A stretch of DNA of 24,354 nt from Corynebacterium sp. (GCF_030152825.1 NZ_JASLIP010000020.1:1-24354); one strand, 5' to 3'. Numbered from the stretch's first letter, positions 1 to 7,739 are shown. Numbers and translations are program-made. The notes: generated from the sequence alone by a model not told the origin.

Positions 1-617
1 TCCGCCACCGCGCGGCGGGCCGCATCCAGATCCAGCGCGGGCTTCGCTGCAGCCTGCTGCGCGCTCTGCCCAGCACCAGCGCCAGCGCCAGCACCCTGAC
101 CAGCGTCGAAGGCCGCTCCCCCGCCCTCGCACGCGCCATTCAGCGAGCAGCTACCGCACGCATTCCCCGACGCACATTCCTCCGCCGTCGGCTCACAACC
201 GCCAGCCGAGGCGTCGTCGTTGGAAGAAGAACCAGAGGAACAGCACCCCTCGGCGGCCCGCGCCTCCTCGGCCTCCTGACCACGCAGGTGCTCCAGGCGA
301 GCCATCGTGGACGCCGCCATCGCAGAACCCATCCCGATCAGGAACAGCGCCCCCACGATCAACAGCGCGAAGACCAGCCACATCCAGCCACCGATCCCCG
401 TCGTCAGCAGTGCTGCACCCAGCAGCGCCGCACCGGCGCCCATCCACGCCGGGCCCGCGATCTTGTGCGCCAAAACCCAGTTCTCGGGGGACTTCCGAAC
501 CTCCGGGATACGCAGGCCAACCACCCCGTTACCAGGCAGTTTCTCGATAAAACCGAGCAGCCCCACCGTCAGCACGGCGAGGGCGAGGATAACCAGCAGG
601 ATGGTGAGCACGATCAT
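1..617 (-). CDS. SdpI-family membrane protein, C-terminal end outside window
   Basis: The minus strand is open from an ATG at 617 to the window edge (205 codons; the 3' end is missing). Residues 1-22 form a hydrophobic helix. It is followed by a segment containing NGVVGLRIPEVRKSPENW and AHKIAG, which resembles the C-terminal domain of SdpI (the Bacillus immunity/signal-transduction protein family), and by two more helices at about 56-72 and 77-98. The tail after residue 120 is unusual: acidic and low in complexity, with seven cysteines (125, 126, 141, 148, 154, 157, 163) and then an Ala/Gly/Gln run. An in-frame ATG also exists at 659, but no Shine-Dalgarno fits the 617 start, and a TAGACT box lies 7 nt before it, so I favour a leaderless start at 617. 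The gene is divergent from leuS. The function in corynebacteria is unknown to me; the family call rests on the central motif. Confidence 0.75.
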   Translation of the reverse strand, partial: MIVLTILLVILALAVLTVGLLGFIEKLPGNGVVGLRIPEVRKSPENWVLAHKIAGPAWMGAGAALLGAALLTTGIGGWMWLVFALLIVGALFLIGMGSAMAASTMARLEHLRGQEAEEARAAEGCCSSGSSSNDDASAGGCEPTAEECASGNACGSCSLNGACEGGGAAFDAGQGAGAGAGAGQSAQQAAAKPALDLDAARRAVA

Positions 618-624
618 GCGGTTC

Positions 625-630
625 AGTCTA
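625..630 (-). promoter_or_regulatory. -10 box for leaderless SdpI-family gene
   Basis: On the minus strand TAGACT is followed by 7 nt and then the ATG at 617. This places the predicted transcription start on the start codon. No purine-rich ribosome binding site is present at the right distance. Confidence 0.5.
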
Positions 631-643
631 TTACCCCGTCTAT

Positions 644-649
644 TAGAAT
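644..649 (+). promoter_or_regulatory. -10 box for leaderless leuS
   Basis: TAGAAT is followed by 8 nt and the leuS ATG at 658. There is no Shine-Dalgarno between box and start codon. The box faces the divergent SdpI promoter, so both promoters sit within 26 bp of each other. Confidence 0.55.
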
Positions 650-657
650 GACCAACC

Positions 658-3600
658 ATGAACACCCCAGCTGACACGTCCGACCAGACCCCGTACCGCT
701 ACTCCCCCGCTCTCGCCGCGGATATCGAGCAGCGGTGGCAAAAGCACTGGGCCGAGCACGGCACCTTCAACGCCCCCAACCCCGTCGGCGACCTCGCCAC
801 CGACGGGCAGAAGCTGCCGGAAGACCGAGTCTTCGTGCAGGATATGTTCCCCTACCCCTCCGGCGCCGGGCTGCACGTCGGCCACCCGCTGGGCTACATT
901 GCCACCGATGTCTACGCCCGCTTCCAGCGCATGACCGGCAAGAACGTGCTGCACACCCTCGGCTACGACGCTTTCGGCCTGCCCGCCGAGCAGTACGCCG
1001 TCCAGACCGGCACCCACCCGCGCACCACCACCATGGCGAATATCGAGAACATGGAGCGCCAGCTGGGTCGCCTGGGGCTGGGCCACGATAAGCGCCGCGC
1101 CGTCGCCACCACCGACCGCGAGTTCTACCGCTGGACCCAGTGGATCTTCCTCAAGATCTACAACTCCTGGTTCGACCCGGAGGCCGAGCCCGCGCCGGGC
1201 TACCCCGCCACGCTGAAGGGCCGCGCCCGCCCGATCTCTGAGCTCATCCCGAAGCTCGAGGCCGAGCACGCCGACTGGGCAGAGAAGACCGAGGCCGAGC
1301 GCCAGGAGATCATCGATGGCTACCGCCTGGTCTACCGCTCCAACTCCACCGTCAACTGGTGCCCGGGCCTGGGCACCGTGCTGGCGAACGAGGAGGTCAC
1401 CGCCGAGGGCCGCTCCGAGCGCGGCAACTTCCCGGTCTTCCGCAAGAACCTGCAGCAGTGGATGATGCGCATCACCGCCTATTCCGACCGCCTGCTCGAG
1501 GACCTGGAGTTCCTGGACTGGCCGGAGAAGGTCAAGTCCATGCAGCGCAACTGGATCGGCCGTTCCCGCGGCGCGCAGCTCGCGTTCTCTTCCGCCGCAG
1601 GCCCGATCGAGGTCTTCACCACCCGCCCGGACACCCTCTTCGGGGCGACGTACATGGTGCTCGCTCCCGAGCACGAGCTCGTCGACACCCTCGTTTCCGC
1701 AGCTGAGGACGCCGCCGGCTCCCCGCAGGCCGCCTACGCAGGCGCCGATGAGCGCTGGACCTTCGGCAAGGGCAGCCCGTCCGAGGCCGTCGCCGCCTAC
1801 CGCGCGTCCATCGCCGCGAAGTCCGACCTGGAGCGCCAGGAAAACAAGGAAAAGACCGGCGTGTTCACCGGCGCGTACGCCACCAACCCGGTGAACGGCG
1901 AGCAGGTGCCCGTCTTCATCGCCGACTACGTCCTCATGGGCTACGGCACCGGCGCCATCATGGCGGTCCCGGCCCACGACGAGCGCGACTTCGACTTCGC
2001 CACCGCCTCCGGCCTGCCGATCCGCGAGGTCGTCGCCGGCGGCGAGAAGGGCGAGGACGGCCAGCTCACCGCCGCCTACACCGAGGGCGGCAAGGCTGTG
2101 AACAGCGCAAACGCCGAGGGGCTCGACATCAACGGCCTCGCCCTGGCAGAGGCGAAGGCCACCACCACCGAGTGGCTCGAGGAGAAGGGCTACGGCCACG
2201 GCAAGGTGCAGTTCAAGCTGCGCGACTGGCTGTTCGCCCGCCAGCGCTACTGGGGCGAGCCCTTCCCCATCGTCTACGACGCCGACGGGGTCGCCCACCC
2301 ACTGCCAGAGAGCATGCTCCCGGTGGAGTTGCCGGATGTCGAGGACTACAAGCCGGTCGCCTTTGACCCGGAAGACCAGGACACCGAGCCGCAGCCCCCG
2401 CTGGCCAAGGCCCGCGAGTGGATCGAGGTCGAGCTGGACCTCGGCGATGGCCGCGGCACCCAGACCTACTACCGCGACGCGAACGTCATGCCGCAGTGGG
2501 CGGGTTCCTCCTGGTACCAGCTGCGCTACATCGACCCGAATAACGATAACGCGCTGGTAGACATCGAAAATGAGCGCTACTGGGTCGGCCCGCGCGAGGG
2601 CAACCCGTCCGGTGGTGTGGACCTGTACGTCGGCGGCGTGGAGCACGCGGTGCTGCACCTGCTGTACTCCCGCTTCTGGCACAAGGTGCTCTTCGACCTG
2701 GGCGTGGTCAGCTCCTTCGAGCCCTACCACCGCCTGTTCAACCAGGGCTACATCCAGGCCTACGCCTACACCGACTCCCGCGGCGTCTACATGCCGGCCG
2801 CGGAGGTCGTGGAGCGCGACGGCGCATTCGTGCACATCAACCCAGAGACTGGCGAGGAAACTCCGGTCCAGCAGGAGTACGGAAAGATGGGCAAGTCCCT
2901 GAAGAACTCCGTCTCCCCGGACGAGATCTGCGATAACTACGGCGCAGACACCCTCCGTGTCTACGAGATGTCCATGGGACCGCTGGACACCTCCCGCCCG
3001 TGGGCGACGAAGGACGTCGTCGGTGCGCAGCGTTTCCTGCAGCGCGCCTGGCGCCTGGTCGTGGACGAGACGACCGGCAAGGCGGTCGTCGACGAGGACG
3101 TCAACACGCTGGCCTCGCTGCCGGATGAGGACCGCCGTGCGGTGAACCGCGCGCTGGCGGGAGTCCACGAGGACTACACCAACCTGCACAACAACACGGC
3201 CGTCGCGAAGCTGATCGAGCTGGTCAACTACCTGACGAAGCAGTACGGCGCGGCTGGTGCCGGTGGCGCGCAGGGTGCAGCGGCGGATGCCTCGGTGCCG
3301 CGCGCGGCGGCGGAGGCGCTGGCGCTGATGCTCGCCCCAGTGGCCCCGCACCTGGCCGAGGAGCTGTGGCAGGCGCTGGGCGGGGCTGTGGCCTCCGGCC
3401 TGCTGGCTGGCGGCGCAGGTCAGGGTTCCGGCCTGACCCAGGACGAGGCCTCCGTGGCCTTCGTGCCTTACCCGGCGTGGGAAGAGGACTGGCTGGTCGA
3501 CGACCAGATCGAGATGCCCGTTCAGATCATGGGCAAGGTCCGCGCCCGCATCATGGTCGCCGCGGATGCCTCCCGCGAGGACCTGGAAGCCGCGGCGCTG

Positions 3601-3693
3601 GCCGACGAAACCGTGCAGGGCCACATCGGGGGCAAGACGGTACAGAAGGTCATCGTCGTGCCGGGCCGCATGATCAATATCGTCGCGAAGTAA
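658..3693 (+). CDS. leuS: Leucyl-tRNA synthetase
   Basis: A class Ia aminoacyl-tRNA synthetase of 1011 residues that charges tRNA-Leu in the cytoplasm. The HIGH motif appears as HVGH at 73-76, after MFPYPSG. The CP1 editing domain is recognised by TTRPDTLFG near 320 and HDERDFDFA near 441. The KMSKS loop is KMGKS at 743-747, followed by LKNSVSP. An anticodon-binding domain and the C-terminal region (ending near PGRMINIVAK) complete the protein. At 1011 residues it is longer than the roughly 860-residue E. coli enzyme, as I expect for actinobacterial forms, partly because of an insert near 155-200 and an Ala/Gly-rich stretch near 865-925. The start has no Shine-Dalgarno but has a TAGAAT box 8 nt upstream, consistent with leaderless translation. 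A terminator follows directly. Identification is secure. Confidence 0.98.
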   Translation: MNTPADTSDQTPYRYSPALAADIEQRWQKHWAEHGTFNAPNPVGDLATDGQKLPEDRVFVQDMFPYPSGAGLHVGHPLGYIATDVYARFQRMTGKNVLHTLGYDAFGLPAEQYAVQTGTHPRTTTMANIENMERQLGRLGLGHDKRRAVATTDREFYRWTQWIFLKIYNSWFDPEAEPAPGYPATLKGRARPISELIPKLEAEHADWAEKTEAERQEIIDGYRLVYRSNSTVNWCPGLGTVLANEEVTAEGRSERGNFPVFRKNLQQWMMRITAYSDRLLEDLEFLDWPEKVKSMQRNWIGRSRGAQLAFSSAAGPIEVFTTRPDTLFGATYMVLAPEHELVDTLVSAAEDAAGSPQAAYAGADERWTFGKGSPSEAVAAYRASIAAKSDLERQENKEKTGVFTGAYATNPVNGEQVPVFIADYVLMGYGTGAIMAVPAHDERDFDFATASGLPIREVVAGGEKGEDGQLTAAYTEGGKAVNSANAEGLDINGLALAEAKATTTEWLEEKGYGHGKVQFKLRDWLFARQRYWGEPFPIVYDADGVAHPLPESMLPVELPDVEDYKPVAFDPEDQDTEPQPPLAKAREWIEVELDLGDGRGTQTYYRDANVMPQWAGSSWYQLRYIDPNNDNALVDIENERYWVGPREGNPSGGVDLYVGGVEHAVLHLLYSRFWHKVLFDLGVVSSFEPYHRLFNQGYIQAYAYTDSRGVYMPAAEVVERDGAFVHINPETGEETPVQQEYGKMGKSLKNSVSPDEICDNYGADTLRVYEMSMGPLDTSRPWATKDVVGAQRFLQRAWRLVVDETTGKAVVDEDVNTLASLPDEDRRAVNRALAGVHEDYTNLHNNTAVAKLIELVNYLTKQYGAAGAGGAQGAAADASVPRAAAEALALMLAPVAPHLAEELWQALGGAVASGLLAGGAGQGSGLTQDEASVAFVPYPAWEEDWLVDDQIEMPVQIMGKVRARIMVAADASREDLEAAALADETVQGHIGGKTVQKVIVVPGRMINIVAK

Positions 3694-3698
3694 CGCGA

Positions 3699-3729
3699 AA
3701 GGCCACCCGGGAGGGGGCCGGGCGGCCTT
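3699..3729 (+). terminator. Terminator after leuS
   Basis: AAGGCC at 3699-3704 pairs with GGCCTT at 3724-3729, with further G/C pairing inside. It begins 5 nt after the leuS stop. There is no long T-run, as is common in this GC range. Confidence 0.6.
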
Positions 3730-3795
3730 GATCTGGGGGCTTGCGCTGGAGCTTTGCCCCTCGGGGCCCGTTGGGGATGTGGGGAGCGCTGGGTC

Positions 3796-4272
3796 TTAGG
3801 CGTTGAGGATCAGCATCGCGGCGCTGTTGACCGACCAGCCGATCGCCACTGGCATGATGAACCAGATCACCGCGATCCACGGGCGCCAGCGCTGGTGGCG
3901 CTTCCACTTGTAGTAGCAGATATACGCCGCGCCGAAGAGCCCGAAAAAGCACACGAGAGCTGGGGCGATGTGGAAGAATAGTCGGAAGCCCTCGGTGCAC
4001 AGCCAGGCGGAAGAATCGGCGTCGCAATAAGGGCCGCCCACGATGCGGGAGATGATCGCCGTACCCAACGCGAGCACAGCGGCGATGCCCGGGACGGCGA
4101 AGAAGAAGATGATCGCCTGCTTCGTCGAGCGGTTATTGCGCTCCAACCGGGCGAGGGGATCGGCCTCATAATCGAGCTCGGTGAGCTTCGGGCGACCGGC
4201 GGTCTGCGGCGGGAGGTCCTCCGGCGGCAGCTCGGCGCGATTTTCCGGGTGTTCCGGGCCCAACGTACTCAC
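3796..4272 (-). CDS. Conserved hypothetical membrane protein, about three helices
   Basis: A 158-residue protein starting at GTG 4272, with a good Shine-Dalgarno (GGAG within GAAGGAGAGGG, about 9 nt upstream). Residues 1-45 are hydrophilic, rich in Pro and Glu and likely cytoplasmic. Three hydrophobic segments follow at about 51-75, 95-118 and 128-155. A CDADSSAWLC loop holds two cysteines between the first two helices and may be disulfide-linked outside the cell. I do not recognise a named domain. It lies downstream of, and in the same direction as, the usp gene with a 170-nt gap that has its own possible -10 (TAAGGT), so it is probably transcribed separately. No function is assigned. Confidence 0.75.
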   Translation of the reverse strand: MSTLGPEHPENRAELPPEDLPPQTAGRPKLTELDYEADPLARLERNNRSTKQAIIFFFAVPGIAAVLALGTAIISRIVGGPYCDADSSAWLCTEGFRLFFHIAPALVCFFGLFGAAYICYYKWKRHQRWRPWIAVIWFIMPVAIGWSVNSAAMLILNA

Positions 4273-4429
4273 GATTACCCTCTCCTTCAGTGAAAGTCCT
4301 GGTAGCTCCCAACCTTAAGAGATCCCGGCCACAAAGATAAACCCTGCTGCCAATACCGCGCCGGGCAGCATAACCCGGGCGGGGTAGTGGTGTGGGGCGC
4401 GGAAACAACTGGTCGCGTGCCACAGACTA

Positions 4430-4452
4430 GCTAGACCGTGGGCTAGACCGTG
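4430..4452. repeat. Tandem 11-bp repeat spanning the usp stop codon
   Basis: GCTAGACCGTG occurs at 4430-4440 and again at 4442-4452. The 12-bp period keeps the reading frame, so the usp gene ends with a TAG and a second in-frame TAG lies four codons on. It looks like a small slippage duplication. Confidence 0.8.
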
Positions 4453-5660
4453 CTGAGGAACACCGGCACCGGCACGTGCCGCAGGATCTGGTTCGTGGAT
4501 GGGCCGATGAACACGCGGTTGAAATCACCCAACACGCTGGAGCCCATGACCATCAGGTCGCCCTTTCGCCACTTGATCGCGCCGACGGCCTCCTCCCAGC
4601 TCGCGCCGATGCCGGTCTTCGTGGTGACCTCCAGCTCCGGGTGGCGGGAGAGCGCGCGCTTCCGGCCGCGCTCCAGCAGCTCCTTGGCCTGCACCTGCCA
4701 GGCCTCCGCCAACGGGGCTGCAGCACTGCCAGCCCCAGCACTGCCAGCACTCGCGGCATCCATCGCGTCGCCGAAGGCGACCTGCGTGGGGTCCAACGAG
4801 ACCCCGGCGGGGGAGAAGGCCACCAGGCGCAGCGGCACGTCCCACCGCTGCGCGAGGTCCGAGGCGTGGCGCAGTGCCTGCCGGGATTGCTCGGTATCCA
4901 CATAAGCGCAGTTCACGCGGGTGGGCCCCGCCTTCGAGAACGCCAGGTTCCGCGGCACGAGCATCAGTGGCAGCGGGGAGCAATGCAGCAGCGCATCCGC
5001 GGTGGAGCCCATCCGGTAGCGCCCGTCCGGCGAATCGGCCTGCGAGCCCAACAGAATCATATCCGCCCCGAATTCCTCGCCGGCCTCGATGAGGCGGCTG
5101 GTCTCGGAGTGGTCGCTGTAGACCATCGCCAGCTGCTCTTCGTCCAGCATCTTCTTGGGCACCCCAGCGGCCAGCAACGCGGTGCGTGCGGACTCGCCCG
5201 CGGCGGTCATTTCTGCTTTCAGCCACGTATTGAAGGCCTCCCGGGCCTCCGTAAAGGTGGTGGGGCTGGCCGACCCGGCGACCGGGGCGCCCAGCGCCTC
5301 GGCCGCGCCCATCCCGGTGCCTGGCGTGCCGTGGCTGCGGCTGGTGTCCGGGTTGGTGGGGTAGAGATCCAAGCTCGCGGTGGGGTAGAGGTCCGCCTGA
5401 TCCGGCGACGCGGCGGGGACGTCCGTCTGTGGCCAGGTCTGCGAGATCACCGTCGCGGTGCGCACGACCAGTGGGTTCTCCTGCGAGATCCAGGCGACAG
5501 TACGCGCCAGGTCCTCGCCCACGCTTCCGGCGTGCGGTGGCCACGCCACCAGCACGCGCAGCGCACGGTTCACGCGCGGCGCGCTCACCGGCTTGGCAAG
5601 CGTCGGCGGGCGGAAGGCCTTCTTAGCGGTGCGGGACTTCTTCGTTTTCTTCGGTGCCAC
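4443..5660 (-). CDS. Tandem-domain universal stress protein
   Basis: A 405-residue cytoplasmic protein with two UspA-like domains. The first domain (about 30-240) ends in a nucleotide-loop-like segment, GSQADSPDGRYRMGSTAD, then LPLMLVPRN. The second (about 245-405) contains VMGSSVLGDFNRVFIGPST and ends with VPVPVFLSTV. These fit the G-2x-G-9x-G(S/T) pattern of ATP-binding Usp proteins, with variation. The first domain carries a long low-complexity insert (about 90-135) rich in Pro, Thr and Ala. The basic N-terminus (MAPKKTKKSRTAKK) is unusual. The start is GTG 5660, with GGGGAG about 9 nt upstream. The gene follows the MarR gene by 35 nt in the same direction, so the two probably form one operon under MarR control. 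Tandem Usp proteins are common in actinobacteria; the role here is inferred as general stress tolerance. Confidence 0.88.
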   Translation of the reverse strand: MAPKKTKKSRTAKKAFRPPTLAKPVSAPRVNRALRVLVAWPPHAGSVGEDLARTVAWISQENPLVVRTATVISQTWPQTDVPAASPDQADLYPTASLDLYPTNPDTSRSHGTPGTGMGAAEALGAPVAGSASPTTFTEAREAFNTWLKAEMTAAGESARTALLAAGVPKKMLDEEQLAMVYSDHSETSRLIEAGEEFGADMILLGSQADSPDGRYRMGSTADALLHCSPLPLMLVPRNLAFSKAGPTRVNCAYVDTEQSRQALRHASDLAQRWDVPLRLVAFSPAGVSLDPTQVAFGDAMDAASAGSAGAGSAAAPLAEAWQVQAKELLERGRKRALSRHPELEVTTKTGIGASWEEAVGAIKWRKGDLMVMGSSVLGDFNRVFIGPSTNQILRHVPVPVFLSTV

Positions 5661-5695
5661 AGCGTTGAGCTCCCCGTCCCAATCAGTGGTTGGCG

Positions 5696-6166
5696 CTACT
5701 TCGCGGGATCGGCTGGGTTAGCGGGCTCCTCATCCTCAGAGTACCGCTCCAGGATGGTGTCGATGACCGGAATGAAATCGTCGACGGTCTGCAGATCCTG
5801 CTCGCTGAGGTTCTCCAGCATGCTGGCGAGCTGGATGCTGCGAGCCCCCTCCTGGTCGTGCAGCTCCTCCCGCCCCTTGTCGGTGAGCTGAACGCGCACG
5901 CCGCGACGGTCGCTGACGTCCCGAACGCGGTGGACCAGCCCCATCGTCTCGAGCTGGTTGACGGCGTTGGAAGCCGTCGGCATGCGGATGGATTCCATCG
6001 CAGCGATCTGAGAAATGCGCATGGGGCCCTCGCTGTCCAGGATCATCATGATCGACAGCTGGGCCTGCGAGATGTTCGACTGCTCCGTCTTACGGAAGTA
6101 CAGCAGGTAGAGGCGCGTGAGGCTCGGGCGAAGATCCCGGGCGATGTCCATTTTTGAACGTGGCAT
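5696..6166 (-). CDS. MarR-family transcriptional regulator (possibly MalR-like)
   Basis: A 156-residue winged-helix regulator beginning MPRSKMDIARDL. The recognition-helix region (RISQIAAMESIRMPTASNAVNQLETMGLV) and the wing (RVRDVSDRRGVRVQLTDKGREEL) are clear MarR features, flanked by N- and C-terminal dimerisation helices. I chose ATG 6166 over the more distant TTG codons because a TAGATT box lies exactly 7 nt upstream, which predicts a leaderless transcript. A near-perfect palindrome at 6201-6220, just upstream of the promoter, suggests autoregulation. The usp gene follows in the same transcript. Corynebacterium glutamicum has a MarR protein, MalR, linked to malic enzyme and Usp control, and this may be its counterpart. 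That link is from memory and is not proven by the sequence. Confidence 0.88.
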   Translation of the reverse strand: MPRSKMDIARDLRPSLTRLYLLYFRKTEQSNISQAQLSIMMILDSEGPMRISQIAAMESIRMPTASNAVNQLETMGLVHRVRDVSDRRGVRVQLTDKGREELHDQEGARSIQLASMLENLSEQDLQTVDDFIPVIDTILERYSEDEEPANPADPAK

Positions 6167-6173
6167 ATTGTCC

Positions 6174-6179
6174 AATCTA
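6174..6179 (-). promoter_or_regulatory. -10 box for leaderless marR-usp operon
   Basis: Minus-strand TAGATT is followed by GGACAAT and the ATG at 6166. A 17-nt spacer would put the -35 at about 6197-6202, touching the edge of the palindrome at 6201-6220. Confidence 0.5.
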
Positions 6180-6200
6180 CCTGAGTGTTGTCCGTGCAAA

Positions 6201-6220
6201 ACTATCGAGTACCAGATAGT
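6201..6220. promoter_or_regulatory. Candidate MarR operator palindrome
   Basis: ACTATC at 6201-6206 and GATAGT at 6215-6220 are exact inverted repeats, and the centre is GTAC, itself a palindrome. The total of 20 bp and the half-site spacing are typical of dimeric MarR operators. It adjoins the predicted -35 of the MarR gene, as expected for an autoregulatory site. Confidence 0.5.
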
Positions 6221-6239
6221 CCCTTATCACGGGAAACAT

Positions 6240-6274
6240 TACCCCCGGGGGGCTTGTGCAGCATCCCGGGGGTA
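6240..6274. repeat. Perfect 10-bp inverted repeat
   Basis: TACCCCCGGG (6240-6249) pairs with CCCGGGGGTA (6265-6274) around a 15-nt loop. It lies between the marR promoter and the ino1 terminator. It may be a second terminator for ino1 read-through or a protein-binding site. There is no T-run. Confidence 0.55.
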
Positions 6275-6301
6275 GCGGTTCGTGAAGCCGACTGTGCGGA
6301 A

Positions 6302-6323
6302 GCCCCAGCCGAGAAGCTGGGGC
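6302..6323 (-). terminator. Terminator after ino1
   Basis: GCCCCAGC (6302-6309) and GCTGGGGC (6316-6323) form an 8-bp stem with a 6-nt loop, starting 3 nt past the ino1 stop on the minus strand. Confidence 0.7.
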
Positions 6324-6326
6324 GGT

Positions 6327-7454
6327 TTAGGCGATCCCGCCGGAGATGAACTCCTCCAGCTGGGTGCGCGCCACATCGTCCGGCAGCTGCGTCGGAGGGG
6401 ACTTCATCAGGTAGCTGGACGCCGCCTCAACCGGGCCGGAAACGCCGCGGTCCAGGGCGATCTTCGCGGCGCGAACAGCATCGATGATGATGCCCGCGGA
6501 GTTCGGGGAGTCCCACACCTCGAGCTTGTACTCCAGGTTCAACGGCACCTCGCCGAAGGCGGAGCCCTCCAGGCGCACGTAGGCCCACTTCCGGTCGTCC
6601 AGCCAGCCCACATAGTCCGACGGCCCGATGTGCACGTTCTTGTCGTGCACCTTGCCCGCCAGCGGGGAGGTCTTCAGGTTGGACGTCACCGCCTGCGTCT
6701 TGGAGATCTTCTTCGACTCCAGGCGCTCGCGCTCCAGCATGTTCTTGAAGTCCATGTTGCCGCCGACGTTCAGCTGCATCGTGCGGTCCAGGCGCACGCC
6801 TCGCTCCTCGAAGAGGTGGGCGAGCACGCGGTGGGTGATCGTCGCGCCGACCTGGGACTTGATGTCATCGCCGATGATTGGCAGGCCCGCGTCGCGGAAC
6901 TTCTGCGCCCACTCCGGGTCGGAGGCGATGAACACCGGCAGGGCGTTGACGAAGGCGCAGCCAGCGTCGATGGCGCACTGCGCGTAGAAGCGGTCCGCTT
7001 CCTCCGAGCCGACCGGCAGGTAGCTGACGACGACGTCCGCCTCCGCCTTCTTCAGCTCAGCGACGACGTCCACCGGCTCCACCGAGGACTCCTCGATCGA
7101 CTCCTGGTAGTAACGGCCCAGGCCGTCGTAGGTGGGTCCGCGCTTGACCTCGACGCCGAGGTGCGGGATGTCTGCGATCTTGATCGTCTGGTTCTGGCCG
7201 GAGTACAGCGCCTCGGAGACGTCCTTGCCGACCTTGTCCGCGTCGACGTCGAAACCGGCGACGACCTTGACGTCCGCGACGTGGTATTCGCCGAAAACGG
7301 TGTGCATTAGGCCCGGGATCTCAGCATCCGGGGCGGCGTCCTTATAAAACTCAAGGCCCTCAACCAGGGAGGTGGCGCAGTTGCCGAGGCCGACGATCGC
7401 GATATTGACCGTGCGGCCCTCGGCCGCTGCGGGGGAAGTCGAATTATTGCTCAT
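6327..7454 (-). CDS. ino1: Inositol-3-phosphate synthase
   Basis: A 375-residue NAD-dependent enzyme that converts glucose 6-phosphate to 1L-myo-inositol 1-phosphate. This is the first step towards phosphatidylinositol lipids, PIMs and mycothiol. The Rossmann motif is VNIAIVGLGNCATSLVEG near the N-terminus. Other recognisable segments are VSYLPVGSEEADRFYAQC, NALPVFIASDPEW, IGDDIKSQVGATITHR, MQLNVGGNMDF and LNLEYKLEVWDSPNSAGIIIDAVRAAKIAL, as in the short actinobacterial/archaeal form. I start it at MSNNSTS (ATG 7454), not at the GTG 33 nt upstream, because a TAAGTT box sits 8 nt before the ATG and no Shine-Dalgarno is present. Two related palindromes lie 49-80 bp upstream of the start. It is divergent from the penicillin-binding protein gene. 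Confidence 0.96.
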   Translation of the reverse strand: MSNNSTSPAAAEGRTVNIAIVGLGNCATSLVEGLEFYKDAAPDAEIPGLMHTVFGEYHVADVKVVAGFDVDADKVGKDVSEALYSGQNQTIKIADIPHLGVEVKRGPTYDGLGRYYQESIEESSVEPVDVVAELKKAEADVVVSYLPVGSEEADRFYAQCAIDAGCAFVNALPVFIASDPEWAQKFRDAGLPIIGDDIKSQVGATITHRVLAHLFEERGVRLDRTMQLNVGGNMDFKNMLERERLESKKISKTQAVTSNLKTSPLAGKVHDKNVHIGPSDYVGWLDDRKWAYVRLEGSAFGEVPLNLEYKLEVWDSPNSAGIIIDAVRAAKIALDRGVSGPVEAASSYLMKSPPTQLPDDVARTQLEEFISGGIA

Positions 7455-7462
7455 AGCTAAAC

Positions 7463-7468
7463 AACTTA
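7463..7468 (-). promoter_or_regulatory. -10 box for leaderless ino1
   Basis: Minus-strand TAAGTT, 8 nt before the ATG at 7454. The expected -35 position (about 7486-7491) reads CCAAGT, a poor match, which would suit a promoter that needs an activator. Confidence 0.4.
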
Positions 7469-7502
7469 AGGTCGCTGACCTCGGCACTTGGGACGCTTAC
7501 AG

Positions 7503-7534
7503 CGGTTGACCGATCAAGAGCCGCCGGTAAACCG
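7503..7534. promoter_or_regulatory. Pair of operator-like palindromes upstream of ino1
   Basis: CGGTTGACCG (7503-7512) and CGGTAAACCG (7525-7534) are two CGGT-NN-ACCG palindromes, each followed by AT on the plus strand and spaced 22 bp (two helical turns). They sit just upstream of the predicted ino1 -35. In C. glutamicum the LacI-type regulator IpsA activates ino1. I propose these as candidate IpsA sites, but I cannot confirm the motif. Confidence 0.45.
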
Positions 7535-7739
7535 ATTAAGTGCCGGCCCGGGGTGGCGTCCTAAAAGGTAGGGGAGGGGGACCCAGGAAAGCGGGACAGG
7601 CCGGGAAAAAACGGGCCGCGCGGATGGGGAGGCAGTAAACTTCTGTGACGAAAGTGGCGCGCGAAAGGTGCAAAGCACGGGGGCGACCGCGTAAAGTAAT
7701 GAAAATCGACTGCCCTTTTCAATGAGGAGACATAGCTCG

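Noticed and set aside
643..3624. Very long open frame on the strand opposite leuS
   Set aside because: It is a GC-bias shadow of leuS: it lacks any recognisable domain, while leuS has all class Ia motifs.
7455..7487. GTG 7487 as the ino1 start
   Set aside because: The added 11 residues are unlike the family and would place the likely -10 box inside the gene.
7722..7739. ATG 7722 as the start of the penicillin-binding protein
   Set aside because: The ATG overlaps the Shine-Dalgarno AGGAGA that serves TTG 7740.
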